64,000 nt of DNA from Cupriavidus campinensis (lineage in GTDB: Bacteria > Pseudomonadota > Gammaproteobacteria > Burkholderiales > Burkholderiaceae), in assembly GCF_905397395.1 (NCBI RefSeq), contig NZ_CAJPVH010000009.1:1-64000 (forward strand). Reading direction: 5' to 3'. A model generated the notes under the pieces. It saw nothing but the letters and a program-made list of their open reading frames with translations. It was not told the origin of the DNA and searched no databases. Positions 41,620-49,420 of the stretch are shown piece after piece. Within the stretch, counting starts at the first letter, position 1. Each line of letters opens with the position of its first letter. The position numbers and the translations under genes are program-made.

Positions 41620-42921
41620 TCAGGCTGCCAGAGCCAGCGCCTGATGCAAACGATGCGCCACGGCCAGCACGTGCGCATCGGTGTGGCGCGGCGCGGTCAC
41701 GGTGACGCCCACGGGCATGCCGCTGGCGCCCGTTCCAGTCGGCACATGGACGCACGGCGTACCGAGCAGCGTCCACATGCGGCAGAAAATCGGATCGCCG
41801 GTGGCGGCCAGCCCCTCGGGTGCTTCGCCTTCGGCGCTGGGCGCCAGGACCACATCGAATCCATCCAGCAACACCGCCAACGACGTCCGTGCGGCTTCTG
41901 CGTGCGCAAGCGCCGCGCGGAAGCGCTCACCCGACACCGCGCGCCCGGCTTCGAGCTGCCGGGCAAACGCCGCGCTGAATTCCGCTGCCCGGTCACGCGC
42001 TTCCGGTGCAAACGCGGCGACGGCCTCGAAGGCCATGATGTCCATCTGGGCTTCGGTGAGGCCATGGCAGGCCACGGGCAACCCGACATCCTCTACCGTT
42101 GCGCCGAGGCCCTGCAAAACCCGTGCAGCCGTCTCCAGCGCGGTACGCGCATCCGCACTGGCGCGGTCCCAGTGTGGCGTGCGGACAATGCCGACGCGCA
42201 ACGGCGTGGGTGCCTGGGCACAGGCTTCCGCAATCGAGACATCGCGTGCCAGCGTGCCGATAAACAACGCCGCATCATCCACGCGCCGGGCCAGCACACC
42301 GACCGTATCCAGGCTGGGCGACAACGGCTTGATGCCGGCCAGCGGCAACGTGGCGTGCGTGGGCTTATAGCCAATCACACCGCAGTAGGCGGCAGGACGA
42401 ATGATCGAGCCGGCAGTCTGGGTACCAAATGCCAGCGGCACCATGCCGGCGGCCACGGCGGCGGCAGAGCCACTCGACGAGCCACCGGGCGTGCGGGGAG
42501 CCTCCACAGGTGCCCGCGGATTTCGCGTGGGGCCCGGCTGGAATGTCGCAAACTCCGTGGTAACGGTCTTGCCCACCACCACCGCGCCGGCACTGCGCGC
42601 CAGCGCCACGGCGGCGGCATCCAGCGCAGGCCGATGTGTCGCGTAAATCGGCGATCCATATGTCGTCGGCAGATCCGCCGTATCCATCAGATCCTTGACG
42701 CCGAGCGGGATGCCGTGCAGCGCGGCCGAGGCGGTGCCGGCATCCAGGCAGCGCGCCTGCGCGATGGCGGCTTCAGCCCCAACGTGCTGCCACGCATGGA
42801 TGGCGTCGTCCTGCACCCGGATGCGCTCGAGCGCGGCGCGCACCACGGTTTCCGCACGCAGTTCGCGGCGGGACATGCGCGCTACCAGCTCACGCACGGG
42901 AAGATCGAGATATTGGTCCAC
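41620..42921 (-). CDS. Amidase-signature family hydrolase
   Basis: A 433-residue amidase. The catalytic Lys is in HGIPLGVKDLMDTAD and the serines in TPGGSSSGSAAAVAAG and GTQTAGSIIRPAAYCG. The GTG at 42921 is chosen because TGGAG lies 9 bases upstream and the homologous region begins there; a longer reading would overlap livF. It sits in the same operon as the LIV-type importer and an N-carbamoyl hydrolase, implying stepwise hydrolysis of an imported amide. It is a distant paralogue of the amidase at 34229. Confidence 0.87.
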   Translation of the reverse strand: MDQYLDLPVRELVARMSRRELRAETVVRAALERIRVQDDAIHAWQHVGAEAAIAQARCLDAGTASAALHGIPLGVKDLMDTADLPTTYGSPIYATHRPALDAAAVALARSAGAVVVGKTVTTEFATFQPGPTRNPRAPVEAPRTPGGSSSGSAAAVAAGMVPLAFGTQTAGSIIRPAAYCGVIGYKPTHATLPLAGIKPLSPSLDTVGVLARRVDDAALFIGTLARDVSIAEACAQAPTPLRVGIVRTPHWDRASADARTALETAARVLQGLGATVEDVGLPVACHGLTEAQMDIMAFEAVAAFAPEARDRAAEFSAAFARQLEAGRAVSGERFRAALAHAEAARTSLAVLLDGFDVVLAPSAEGEAPEGLAATGDPIFCRMWTLLGTPCVHVPTGTGASGMPVGVTVTAPRHTDAHVLAVAHRLHQALALAA

Positions 42922-42955
42922 GGCATCAGTCTCCAGAATCGATCCGCCAGCACAC

Positions 42956-43669
42956 TCAGCCAAAGTACGCGGCGCGCACTTCGTCATTCTCACGCAACGC
43001 CTGCGCCGAGCCTTGCGCCACCACGCGCCCCTGCGTCAGCACATAGCCCTGGTGGGCAATCGCCAGCGTCTGGCGCGCGTTCTGTTCGACCAGCAGCACG
43101 GTCATGCCAAGCTCATTGATCTGCTGGATGACCTTGAAGTTTTCCTTCACGTACAGCGGCGACAACCCAAGCGACGGCTCGTCGATGACCAGCAGCCGCG
43201 GCTGCGCCATCAATCCACGGCCAATCGACACCATGGCCTGCTCACCGCCCGACATGGTGCCGGCCAGCTGCCCCGACCGCTCGCGCAGGCGCGGAAATAT
43301 CTCGTAGACGCGCGCGATGCGCTCCCGCACCTTGGCCGGATCGGCCTCCAGAAAGGCGCCCAGTGCCAGGTTCTCGGCAACGGTCATGCGCGGAAATACC
43401 TTGCGGCCCTCCGGTATGCAGGAAATGCCGCGCGCGATGATGTTGTGCGTCTTCTCCGCGGCGATATCGGCGCCATCCCACAGGATGCGGCCTTTGCGCG
43501 CGGGCGTCAGGCCCAGGATTGCCCGGATCAGTGTGCTCTTGCCCGCGCCATTGGCACCGAGGATGCAGGTGATCTTGCCGGGCGGCACTTCGATGGAGAC
43601 GTCATGCAGCACGTTGACCTTGTCATAGCCCGTGCTCAGGCCCTCCACGCGCAACGTGTTATCGCTCAT
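42956..43669 (-). CDS. livF: Branched-chain/amide-type ABC transporter ATPase (LivF-like)
   Basis: A 237-residue ATPase, the usual LivF length. Walker A is GANGAGKST (38-46), the signature TMSGGEQAMVSIGRGLM, Walker B PRLLVIDEP and the switch HQGYVLTQG region follows. The EQNARQTLAIAHQGYVL segment is typical of LivF. It overlaps livG by 4 bases. With livG, livM, livH and a LivK-like receptor it makes a complete importer of the branched-chain/amide/urea group. The adjacent amidase and amidohydrolase suggest the cargo is an amide or ureide. Confidence 0.93.
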   Translation of the reverse strand: MSDNTLRVEGLSTGYDKVNVLHDVSIEVPPGKITCILGANGAGKSTLIRAILGLTPARKGRILWDGADIAAEKTHNIIARGISCIPEGRKVFPRMTVAENLALGAFLEADPAKVRERIARVYEIFPRLRERSGQLAGTMSGGEQAMVSIGRGLMAQPRLLVIDEPSLGLSPLYVKENFKVIQQINELGMTVLLVEQNARQTLAIAHQGYVLTQGRVVAQGSAQALRENDEVRAAYFG

Positions 43670-44448
43670 GCGGCTTCCTCCCCGAGATAGGCTGTCTGCA
43701 CGTCGGGATCGGCGGTGATCTCGGCATACGTGCCTTCGGCGATCTTCTTGCCGTAGTTCAGCACGACGCACCGTTCGGTGATGCGCTCGATCACGTTCAT
43801 TTCATGCTCGATGAGCACGACGGACAGGTCTTTCAACTGGCTTCGCACCTGGAGGATGTCGTCCATCAGCTCATGGGTCTCGTCATGGGTCATGCCGGCC
43901 GATGGTTCGTCCAGCAGCAGCAGCCGTGGCCGGCTCATCAGCGCGCGGCAGACCTCGATACGGCGACGGTCGATCATCGTGAACGATTCGACCGGCTCGA
44001 ACAGCCGACTCACCAGCGGCGGGCTGAAGATCCCCAGCAGTTCGCGCACCGATTCCACATAGCGCTCATATTCGGCCCGGAATGCCTGGCGGCGAAACAG
44101 GTTGAACACCAGCCCGTGCTGCATGTGCTGGTAGTCGCCGATCACGATGTTGTCGAATACGGTGAGCGGCAGCGACAGGCGCGAGCGCTGAAAGGTCCGC
44201 GCCACGCCGCTGCGATAGATGTCCTGCGGCGTCTTGCCGATGACGTTCTCGCCGTTGTACGTGATGGTGCCCGCGCTGGCCTTGTAGAGCCCCGTGAGCA
44301 CGTTGAAGAACGTGGTCTTGCCGGAGCCATTCGGTCCCAGCAGGCCCAGCACTTCCCCGCGGCGGATGTCGAGCTGGAGATTGTCCAGCGCGGTCAGGCC
44401 GCCGAACCGCATCGTGAGGTTGCGTACCTCGATCATCGCGTCGCTCAT
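43666..44448 (-). CDS. livG: Branched-chain/amide-type ABC transporter ATPase (LivG-like)
   Basis: A 260-residue ATPase with Walker A GPNGSGKTT (38-46), Walker B LLLLDEPSAGM and switch LIEHEMNVIERI. Where LivG normally has an LSGGQ or LSYGQQ signature it reads FTMIDRRRIEVCRALM, lacking the Ser-Gly-Gly core. Since LivF here has a normal signature, the pair may have one degenerate ATP site. It overlaps livM and livF by 4 bases each, so the operon is translationally coupled. A second ATG at 44436 is possible. Confidence 0.9.
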   Translation of the reverse strand: MSDAMIEVRNLTMRFGGLTALDNLQLDIRRGEVLGLLGPNGSGKTTFFNVLTGLYKASAGTITYNGENVIGKTPQDIYRSGVARTFQRSRLSLPLTVFDNIVIGDYQHMQHGLVFNLFRRQAFRAEYERYVESVRELLGIFSPPLVSRLFEPVESFTMIDRRRIEVCRALMSRPRLLLLDEPSAGMTHDETHELMDDILQVRSQLKDLSVVLIEHEMNVIERITERCVVLNYGKKIAEGTYAEITADPDVQTAYLGEEAA

Positions 44449-45653
44449 TTGGCGTCCTGGGTCGGGAAGAACAGACGGATCTTGCGCGGCAGCAGCCCAT
44501 CGGGGCGGAACAACAGGATGGCGATGACCAGCGCCGCGTAGAACAGGAAGCGGTACTCCTGGATGAACTGCAGCTTCTCCGGCAGCACCAGCACGATGAT
44601 GGCGGCCGGGATCAGGCCAACCACATTGCCCAGACCGCCCAGGATGACGATCGACAGCATCAGCAGCGAGTCGGCGAACGTGAAATTGTTCGGTGCCACG
44701 AACGCCGTCACCATGCCGTAGACACTGCCTGCAACGCCGGCGAAGAAGTTGCCGAGCATGAAGGCGATGACCTTCCAACGCGCGATATGGAGGCCGAACG
44801 TCGCGGCGGCGGTTTCATCCGTACGCACCACGTCCATGGCCAGCCCTACCCACGAGCGCTCCAGTGCCTTGACCACGGCAAAGGTGCCCGCGCAAATCGC
44901 CAGGCTCAGCAGGGCGTAGCTGGCGTAGAACGACACGTCGACGCCGAACAGCGTCAAGCCCTCATTGAACTGGAAGCCGAACAGCGTCATGCCGGGAACC
45001 TGCAGGCCCTGCGGGCCGCCCAGCACATCGTTGACCTCGAGAAAGGTCTTGAACAGGATGCCGAACGCAATGGTCACCAGCGCCGCATAGTGACCACGCG
45101 TGCGCAGCACCGGCGCGATCAGCAGCGAGCCGATCACCGCAGCGGCGATGCCGGACAGCACGATCACGAGGATCGTAGGGATGGGCGTATGCGCGGCGAG
45201 CACCGCCGTGGCATAGGCGCCAATGCCGAAGAACGCCGCGCCGGCAAAGTTGGACACGCCGGAGAAGCCAAACTGCACCGTCAGCCCCAGGCAGGCGGTG
45301 GTGTACAGCAGCACCGCGCACAGCATCAGCAAGACAAAATGGCTTTCGTGGAACAGCACGATCAGCGCGAGCGTGCCCGCCACAGACCACAGCCGCGACA
45401 GCCCGGGCCGCCGGGCAGCCGCCTGCTCTACGGCCCGCGTGACCTTGAACCTGCCTGCGATGACCGTCGCTGCGACGGCCAACGCCAGCAGCGCGGCCAC
45501 GGCAACCTGCGATTCCGCGTGCAGGAACAGATAGAGATAGGCCACGATGACGATGGCCGCGATGCCCAGCACCAGGGCCGGACTGCGCTGCTTGCCGCCC
45601 GCGACAACGGCGGCCGGTGGCAGTGGATTCGAGACGTTGTCAGACACGTTCAC
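44445..45653 (-). CDS. livM: Branched-chain/amide-type ABC transporter permease (LivM-like)
   Basis: A 402-residue permease with about ten helices. Family features are LGLTVQFGFSGVSNFAGAAF, the cytoplasmic ATPase-coupling region around AMDVVRTDETAAATFGLH and NNFTFADSLLMLSIVILGG. It carries an N-terminal extension of extra helices relative to typical 320-residue LivM. The GTG at 45653 has GGAG 7 bases upstream and overlaps livH by 14 bases. Pairs with LivH to form the import channel. Confidence 0.9.
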   Translation of the reverse strand: MNVSDNVSNPLPPAAVVAGGKQRSPALVLGIAAIVIVAYLYLFLHAESQVAVAALLALAVAATVIAGRFKVTRAVEQAAARRPGLSRLWSVAGTLALIVLFHESHFVLLMLCAVLLYTTACLGLTVQFGFSGVSNFAGAAFFGIGAYATAVLAAHTPIPTILVIVLSGIAAAVIGSLLIAPVLRTRGHYAALVTIAFGILFKTFLEVNDVLGGPQGLQVPGMTLFGFQFNEGLTLFGVDVSFYASYALLSLAICAGTFAVVKALERSWVGLAMDVVRTDETAAATFGLHIARWKVIAFMLGNFFAGVAGSVYGMVTAFVAPNNFTFADSLLMLSIVILGGLGNVVGLIPAAIIVLVLPEKLQFIQEYRFLFYAALVIAILLFRPDGLLPRKIRLFFPTQDAK

Positions 45654-46569
45654 TGGCTTTCTCCGCAATCAGTCCGGTCGGTTTGAAGGCCATCAGCACG
45701 ATGACCACGGCGAACGCAAAGACATCCTTGTAGGCGCTGGGGATATCGGGCACCAGCGCCGGTAGCGTCGCACTGCCCAGCACCTGTAGCGCGGCAAACA
45801 GGAAGCCACCGAGGATGGCGCCGTACAGGTTGCCCAGCCCGCCCAGAATGGCGGCCGCGAAGCCGATCACGCCGAGGAGCAGACCGACGTTGAAATTGAT
45901 CTCGTTGTAATAGAGGCCGTTCATCACGCCAGCCAGCGCGGCCATGGCCGAGCCCAGCGCAAAGGTGACCAGCACCACCACTTCAAAGTTGATGCCCATC
46001 AGGCGCGCCGTCTCGCCGTCCTGTGCCACGGCGCGGATGGCCATGCCAAAACGCGTGCGCGTGATCAACAGATGGACGCCGATGATGATGGCGACACCCG
46101 CGGCCAGCAGGATCAGGTTGTCGGCACGGAGCGTCAACGCGCCCAACGACAGCTCCGTGGTGGGCAGCAGCGCAGGAAACGGCTTTGGGTTCGACCCATC
46201 CGGGTAGAACAGGCGCACGGCTTCACGCAGCACCGTACCCAGCATCAGGGTCGCCAGCAGGGTGTTCAGCGGCGGCGCCTTGCGCAAAGGCAGGATCAGG
46301 AAGCGGGCAATCACGGCGCCCAGCAGACCGGTCACGACGATCGCGCACACCACGATGGCCAGCAATTGCAGCCACGGCGAATCCACGTGCAGCGCCAGGA
46401 CGCCAGCCGATGCGGCGAGCCCGGCGAATGCCCCCACCATCAGCACATCGCCGTGAGAAAACTTGATGACGTCCAGCACGCCGAAGAACAGCGTGAAGCC
46501 GACCGCCACCATGGCGTAGATCATGCCGAGCATCAGCCCGTTGAAGACATACTGTCCCAATACACTCAT
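45640..46569 (-). CDS. livH: Branched-chain/amide-type ABC transporter permease (LivH-like)
   Basis: A 309-residue permease with about eight to nine helices. LivH landmarks are MSVLGQYVFNGLMLGMIYAM at the start, GVLDVIKFSHGDVLMVGAF, FGMAIRAVAQDGETARLMGI (coupling helix) and GLLLGVIGFAAAILGGLGN. The ATG at 46569 follows GGGGATACCG. It is 86 bases after the receptor gene, a common spacing for receptor-permease pairs, and overlaps livM. No other function is likely. Confidence 0.93.
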   Translation of the reverse strand: MSVLGQYVFNGLMLGMIYAMVAVGFTLFFGVLDVIKFSHGDVLMVGAFAGLAASAGVLALHVDSPWLQLLAIVVCAIVVTGLLGAVIARFLILPLRKAPPLNTLLATLMLGTVLREAVRLFYPDGSNPKPFPALLPTTELSLGALTLRADNLILLAAGVAIIIGVHLLITRTRFGMAIRAVAQDGETARLMGINFEVVVLVTFALGSAMAALAGVMNGLYYNEINFNVGLLLGVIGFAAAILGGLGNLYGAILGGFLFAALQVLGSATLPALVPDIPSAYKDVFAFAVVIVLMAFKPTGLIAEKASERV

Positions 46570-46655
46570 CGGTATCCCCAGAATGGCCTGAATAGACCGT
46601 CCAGCAGCGCCAGGCCGGGTCCGCAGACGGCGCGGGCCCGGCACCTGCACCACGC

Positions 46656-47831
46656 TTACAGTCCAGCCAGCTTCTTCTTGCCCTTGGCGTAGGCGCTGTC
46701 CTCCCAGATCACCCACTTGCCGTCCTCGACGACGTACTTGGTGATCAGCGGCACCACGTTCTGGCCGTGATCATCGAAGGTCACCTTGCCGATGATGGTC
46801 TCGACATCCTTCGTACCGTTCAGCACGTCACGCACTTTCTTGCGGTCCGGACCGACTTTCTCCACGGCGTCCATGATCAGGTTGGCGGCGGCAAAGGCGA
46901 AGGGGCCATAGGCTTCAGGCGGTTCACCATACTTCTGCTGCGTATAGCGTTCCATGAAGAACTGGCCGCCCGCCAGCTTTTCCACCGGAGCACCTTCGAT
47001 AAAGGCCAGCGAGCCTTCAGACAGGGGCTTGCCCACGCCTTCGATATAAGCATCGGACTTGATACCCGACGTGCCTTCGAACTGCGCCTTGATGCCCAGC
47101 TTCTCCATCTGGGTGCGGATACGGACGCCGAGCGGCGTGAGGCCACCGAAATAGACCACGTCCGGCTTCAGCTCGCGGATCTTGGTCAGTTCGGTCGTGA
47201 AATCCTGCTGGTCGGCCGTTACGCCGAAGGTGCCGACGATGGTGCCGCCATCCTTCTTCAGGTATTCGCTGAAGTATTTGTTGTGGCCCTTGCCGTAGTC
47301 GGTGGTGTCATGGATGATCGCCCACTTCTTGTAGCCCAGGCCGGTCATGAACTTGGCCGCCACTTCACTCTGGTTGATCATCGTGCCGTTGACGCGATGA
47401 ATCTCCTTGAAGTTGTTGCCATACGTGACCTCGGGGAGCACCGCGCCCCAGACCACGGCCGGCATGCCGAAGCGGTTGTAGACCCCCACGGTGCCCATGG
47501 CCACGGCCGAGCAGAAGTGCGTCACGCCGCCGACGATCGATTTGTCCGCGGCAATCTTGGTGGCCACCTGCACGCCCACGTTGGGCCGGCATTCGTCATC
47601 CTGGACGACCAGTTCGTAGGTGTATTTGGCCTTGGGATCGGCATTGCGCAGACGTACGGCCAGGTCAGCGGAGTTGCGCCCACCCAGGCCAATCGACGAC
47701 ACACCGCCGGTCAGCGGGCCCACAAAGGCGATCTTGACGACGTCCTTTGCCTGCGCCGGCGCGGACATCAGCACCACGCCCGTGGCAGCGGCGGCAATCG
47801 CGGCGGCGGCCGCAGTTTTCTTCTTCAGCAC
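46656..47831 (-). CDS. Periplasmic receptor of the amide/branched-chain-type ABC importer (LivK-like)
   Basis: A 391-residue binding protein with a signal peptide (1-28, cleavage after APAQA). The type I fold shows VKIAFVGPLTGGVSSIGLGG, CRPNVGVQVATKIAADKSIV, KKWAIIHDTTDYGKGHNKYF and PDVVYFGGLTPLGVRI. It is the first gene of the importer operon and begins with a GTG preceded by AGGGGAAC. It catches the substrate for LivHMGF. Neighbouring amidase and N-carbamoyl hydrolase genes suggest an amide or ureide ligand rather than leucine. The promoter should lie in 47832-48118. Confidence 0.9.
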   Translation of the reverse strand: MLKKKTAAAAAIAAAATGVVLMSAPAQAKDVVKIAFVGPLTGGVSSIGLGGRNSADLAVRLRNADPKAKYTYELVVQDDECRPNVGVQVATKIAADKSIVGGVTHFCSAVAMGTVGVYNRFGMPAVVWGAVLPEVTYGNNFKEIHRVNGTMINQSEVAAKFMTGLGYKKWAIIHDTTDYGKGHNKYFSEYLKKDGGTIVGTFGVTADQQDFTTELTKIRELKPDVVYFGGLTPLGVRIRTQMEKLGIKAQFEGTSGIKSDAYIEGVGKPLSEGSLAFIEGAPVEKLAGGQFFMERYTQQKYGEPPEAYGPFAFAAANLIMDAVEKVGPDRKKVRDVLNGTKDVETIIGKVTFDDHGQNVVPLITKYVVEDGKWVIWEDSAYAKGKKKLAGL

Positions 47832-48118
47832 TCTGTTCCCCTATATAGACATGTCCAACGGGCGGCAGGCCCGGCGCCTGACCGAACGGGTGCAAGGCGC
47901 CGACCGCACGCCGGAACACAGTGAGGAAAGTCCTCTGCACCAAATTCAAGTCACTTGAATGCTATGCAACAGACGTGCCAAGGGGCAACGAGCAATAACC
48001 CGTAGGACTTTTGGGGGGAATGAGAGGGAAGATGCCGCGCGACGGCGCCAGAGCAGGGGCCGTGCGGGGCATTTCGGTGCATGACTTGCTTTTTCGGTGC
48101 ATGGGCGGGGGGAGCCCG
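47832..48118. other. Intergenic region upstream of the LivK-like gene
   Basis: 287 bases with no credible gene. Two 12-base direct repeats (48072-48103) and a T-run (48091-48094) are visible. The region should hold the promoter of the importer operon on the minus strand; no -35/-10 pair could be fixed. Confidence 0.5.
48072..48103. repeat. Two 12-bp direct repeats spaced two helical turns apart
   Basis: TTTCGGTGCATG occurs exactly at 48072-48083 and 48092-48103, with starts 20 bases apart, so both face the same side of the helix. They lie about 240-270 bases upstream of the LivK-like gene, and could be regulator half-sites. Confidence 0.55.
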
Positions 48119-48223
48119 TCACGCGTCAATGGATGTCCGCCGACGCCCGATCGCCGTATCGGCACTGCGCATAGCCTTGAAATACTCGGGCGTAAAGAAG
48201 GAATCAGGTGCCGTCTCGCTCAT
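48119..48223 (-). CDS. Short ORF translationally coupled to the Bug gene, probably a truncated gene
   Basis: A 34-codon ORF whose ATG overlaps the stop of the Bug gene (ATGA), an arrangement expected of a real next gene in the operon. The peptide starts MSETAPDSFFTPEYFKAMRS and stops at a TGA after a basic run. It looks like the natural N-terminus of a longer enzyme cut short by a deletion or frameshift, but no family can be named. It may also simply be a small coupled ORF. Confidence 0.4.
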   Translation of the reverse strand: MSETAPDSFFTPEYFKAMRSADTAIGRRRTSIDA

Positions 48224-49209
48224 TCCGGCACCACCCCGGCCGCCTGGATGATCTTGCCCCACTTGGCGACTTCCGCCCGCTGGAACGCGGCGAACGCGGC
48301 TGCCGGCTTGCCCTCCGGCTCCACGCCAAGCGCGCGCAGGCGCTGTTGCACGGCGGGCGTCGCGACGACCGCCGCGATCTCGGTGGCGAGCCGGTCGACA
48401 ATCGGCTTCGGTGTGCCCGCTGGCGCGAAAATGCCCTGCCAGGACTGCATCTCGAAACCCTTCAGCCCCTGCTCCGCCAGCGGCCGGACGCCGGGCAGGC
48501 TCGGCAGCGGGTGCGCCGACGTCACGCCGATCGCGCGCACGCGCTTGCCGTCGAGCATGGGCTTGGCGGCGGCAACCGTCTCAAACACCATGTCGATCTG
48601 GCCGCCGATCAGGTCCGTCATCGCCGCGGCCCCGCCCTTGTAGGAGATCTGCTGCAGGCGCGTACCCGTAATGCTCTGGAACAACTGGCCCGACAGCTGC
48701 TGCGAGCTGCCCGGCCCCGCCGTGCCGAACGTCAACGCGCCGGGCTTGGCCTTCAAGGCAGCGACGATCTGGTCGACTGACTGGTACTGGCTCTCGTTCG
48801 ACACCACCAGCACGTTGCTGACCGTACCCACAAGGTTCACCGCCACGAAGTCCTTGACCGGGTCATAGCCAAGCTTCTTGTAGAAGAACGGGTTGACGGC
48901 GTGCGTGGTAATGGTGCCGCCCATGATGGTGTAGCCGTCGGGCTCGGCACGGGACACGAATTGCGTGCCCAGGATGCCCGATACGCCAGGCTTGTTGTCG
49001 ATGACGACCGGCTGTCCCAAGCGCTGCGACAGGCCTTCGGCAACAATGCGGGCGGTGGCATCCGACACCCCGCCCGGCGAGAACGGCACCACGTACTTGA
49101 TCGGCTTGCTCGGCCAGGTATCGGCCCGCACGCCCGGCGCGGCCATGACGAGCGAGAGCCCGCCGATTGCCAGGGCCGCGCGCAACGCGCAGCGATTCAC
49201 GAATCTCAT
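48220..49209 (-). CDS. Bug-family (TctC-like) periplasmic solute receptor
   Basis: A 329-residue Bug receptor with a signal peptide (1-29, cleavage after GVRA). Family motifs include KPIKYVVPFSPGGVSDATAR, GVSGILGTQFVSRAEPDGYTI and QQISYKGGAAAMTDLIGGQI. The ATG at 49209 follows GGAGACAAG. It belongs to an operon with the HpaI-type aldolase upstream and a decayed SDR fragment between them. It probably binds the acid that the aldolase pathway consumes. No TctAB genes are nearby. Confidence 0.9.
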   Translation of the reverse strand: MRFVNRCALRAALAIGGLSLVMAAPGVRADTWPSKPIKYVVPFSPGGVSDATARIVAEGLSQRLGQPVVIDNKPGVSGILGTQFVSRAEPDGYTIMGGTITTHAVNPFFYKKLGYDPVKDFVAVNLVGTVSNVLVVSNESQYQSVDQIVAALKAKPGALTFGTAGPGSSQQLSGQLFQSITGTRLQQISYKGGAAAMTDLIGGQIDMVFETVAAAKPMLDGKRVRAIGVTSAHPLPSLPGVRPLAEQGLKGFEMQSWQGIFAPAGTPKPIVDRLATEIAAVVATPAVQQRLRALGVEPEGKPAAAFAAFQRAEVAKWGKIIQAAGVVPE

Positions 49210-49243
49210 GTCTTGTCTCCAGTTTTTATAGGAATGTCCCGCT

Positions 49244-49420
49244 TCAACATAGCGGGCGTCCACCATCGACAGAAATCACCACGCCAGTCGTGACAGGCAT
49301 GGCACCTGCCGCAGCCAACACCATGGTGGCGACCTCCTCGGGATGCGCCAGGCGTCCGAGTGGCGTGAGCCGCGCCTGCATTTCCCGCCACGCCGGGTCC
49401 TGGCCCGGTGCCGGGCCGAG
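49244..49420 (-). pseudogene. C-terminal remnant of a short-chain dehydrogenase/reductase
   Basis: Directly after the aldolase stop codon, and in the same reading frame, 58 codons read like the C-terminal end of an SDR: MQARLTPLGRLAHPEEVATM, then AMPVTTGVVISVDGGRP and a stop. The LGR-PEEVA-TG-VDGG pattern is the family's final helix and strand. About 190 upstream residues, including the NAD-binding and Tyr-Lys catalytic parts, are absent. This is best read as a deletion that fused the end of the aldolase gene to an SDR tail. It has no own start or ribosome site and cannot be functional alone. Confidence 0.75.

Noticed and set aside
34229-42921. The two amidases (34229 and 41620) as a recent duplication
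   Set aside because: They share only family motifs and differ elsewhere, so they are distant paralogues in unrelated operons.
40852-43119. A 755-codon plus-strand open frame
   Set aside because: It is antisense to the amidohydrolase, amidase and livF genes, which carry intact catalytic motifs.
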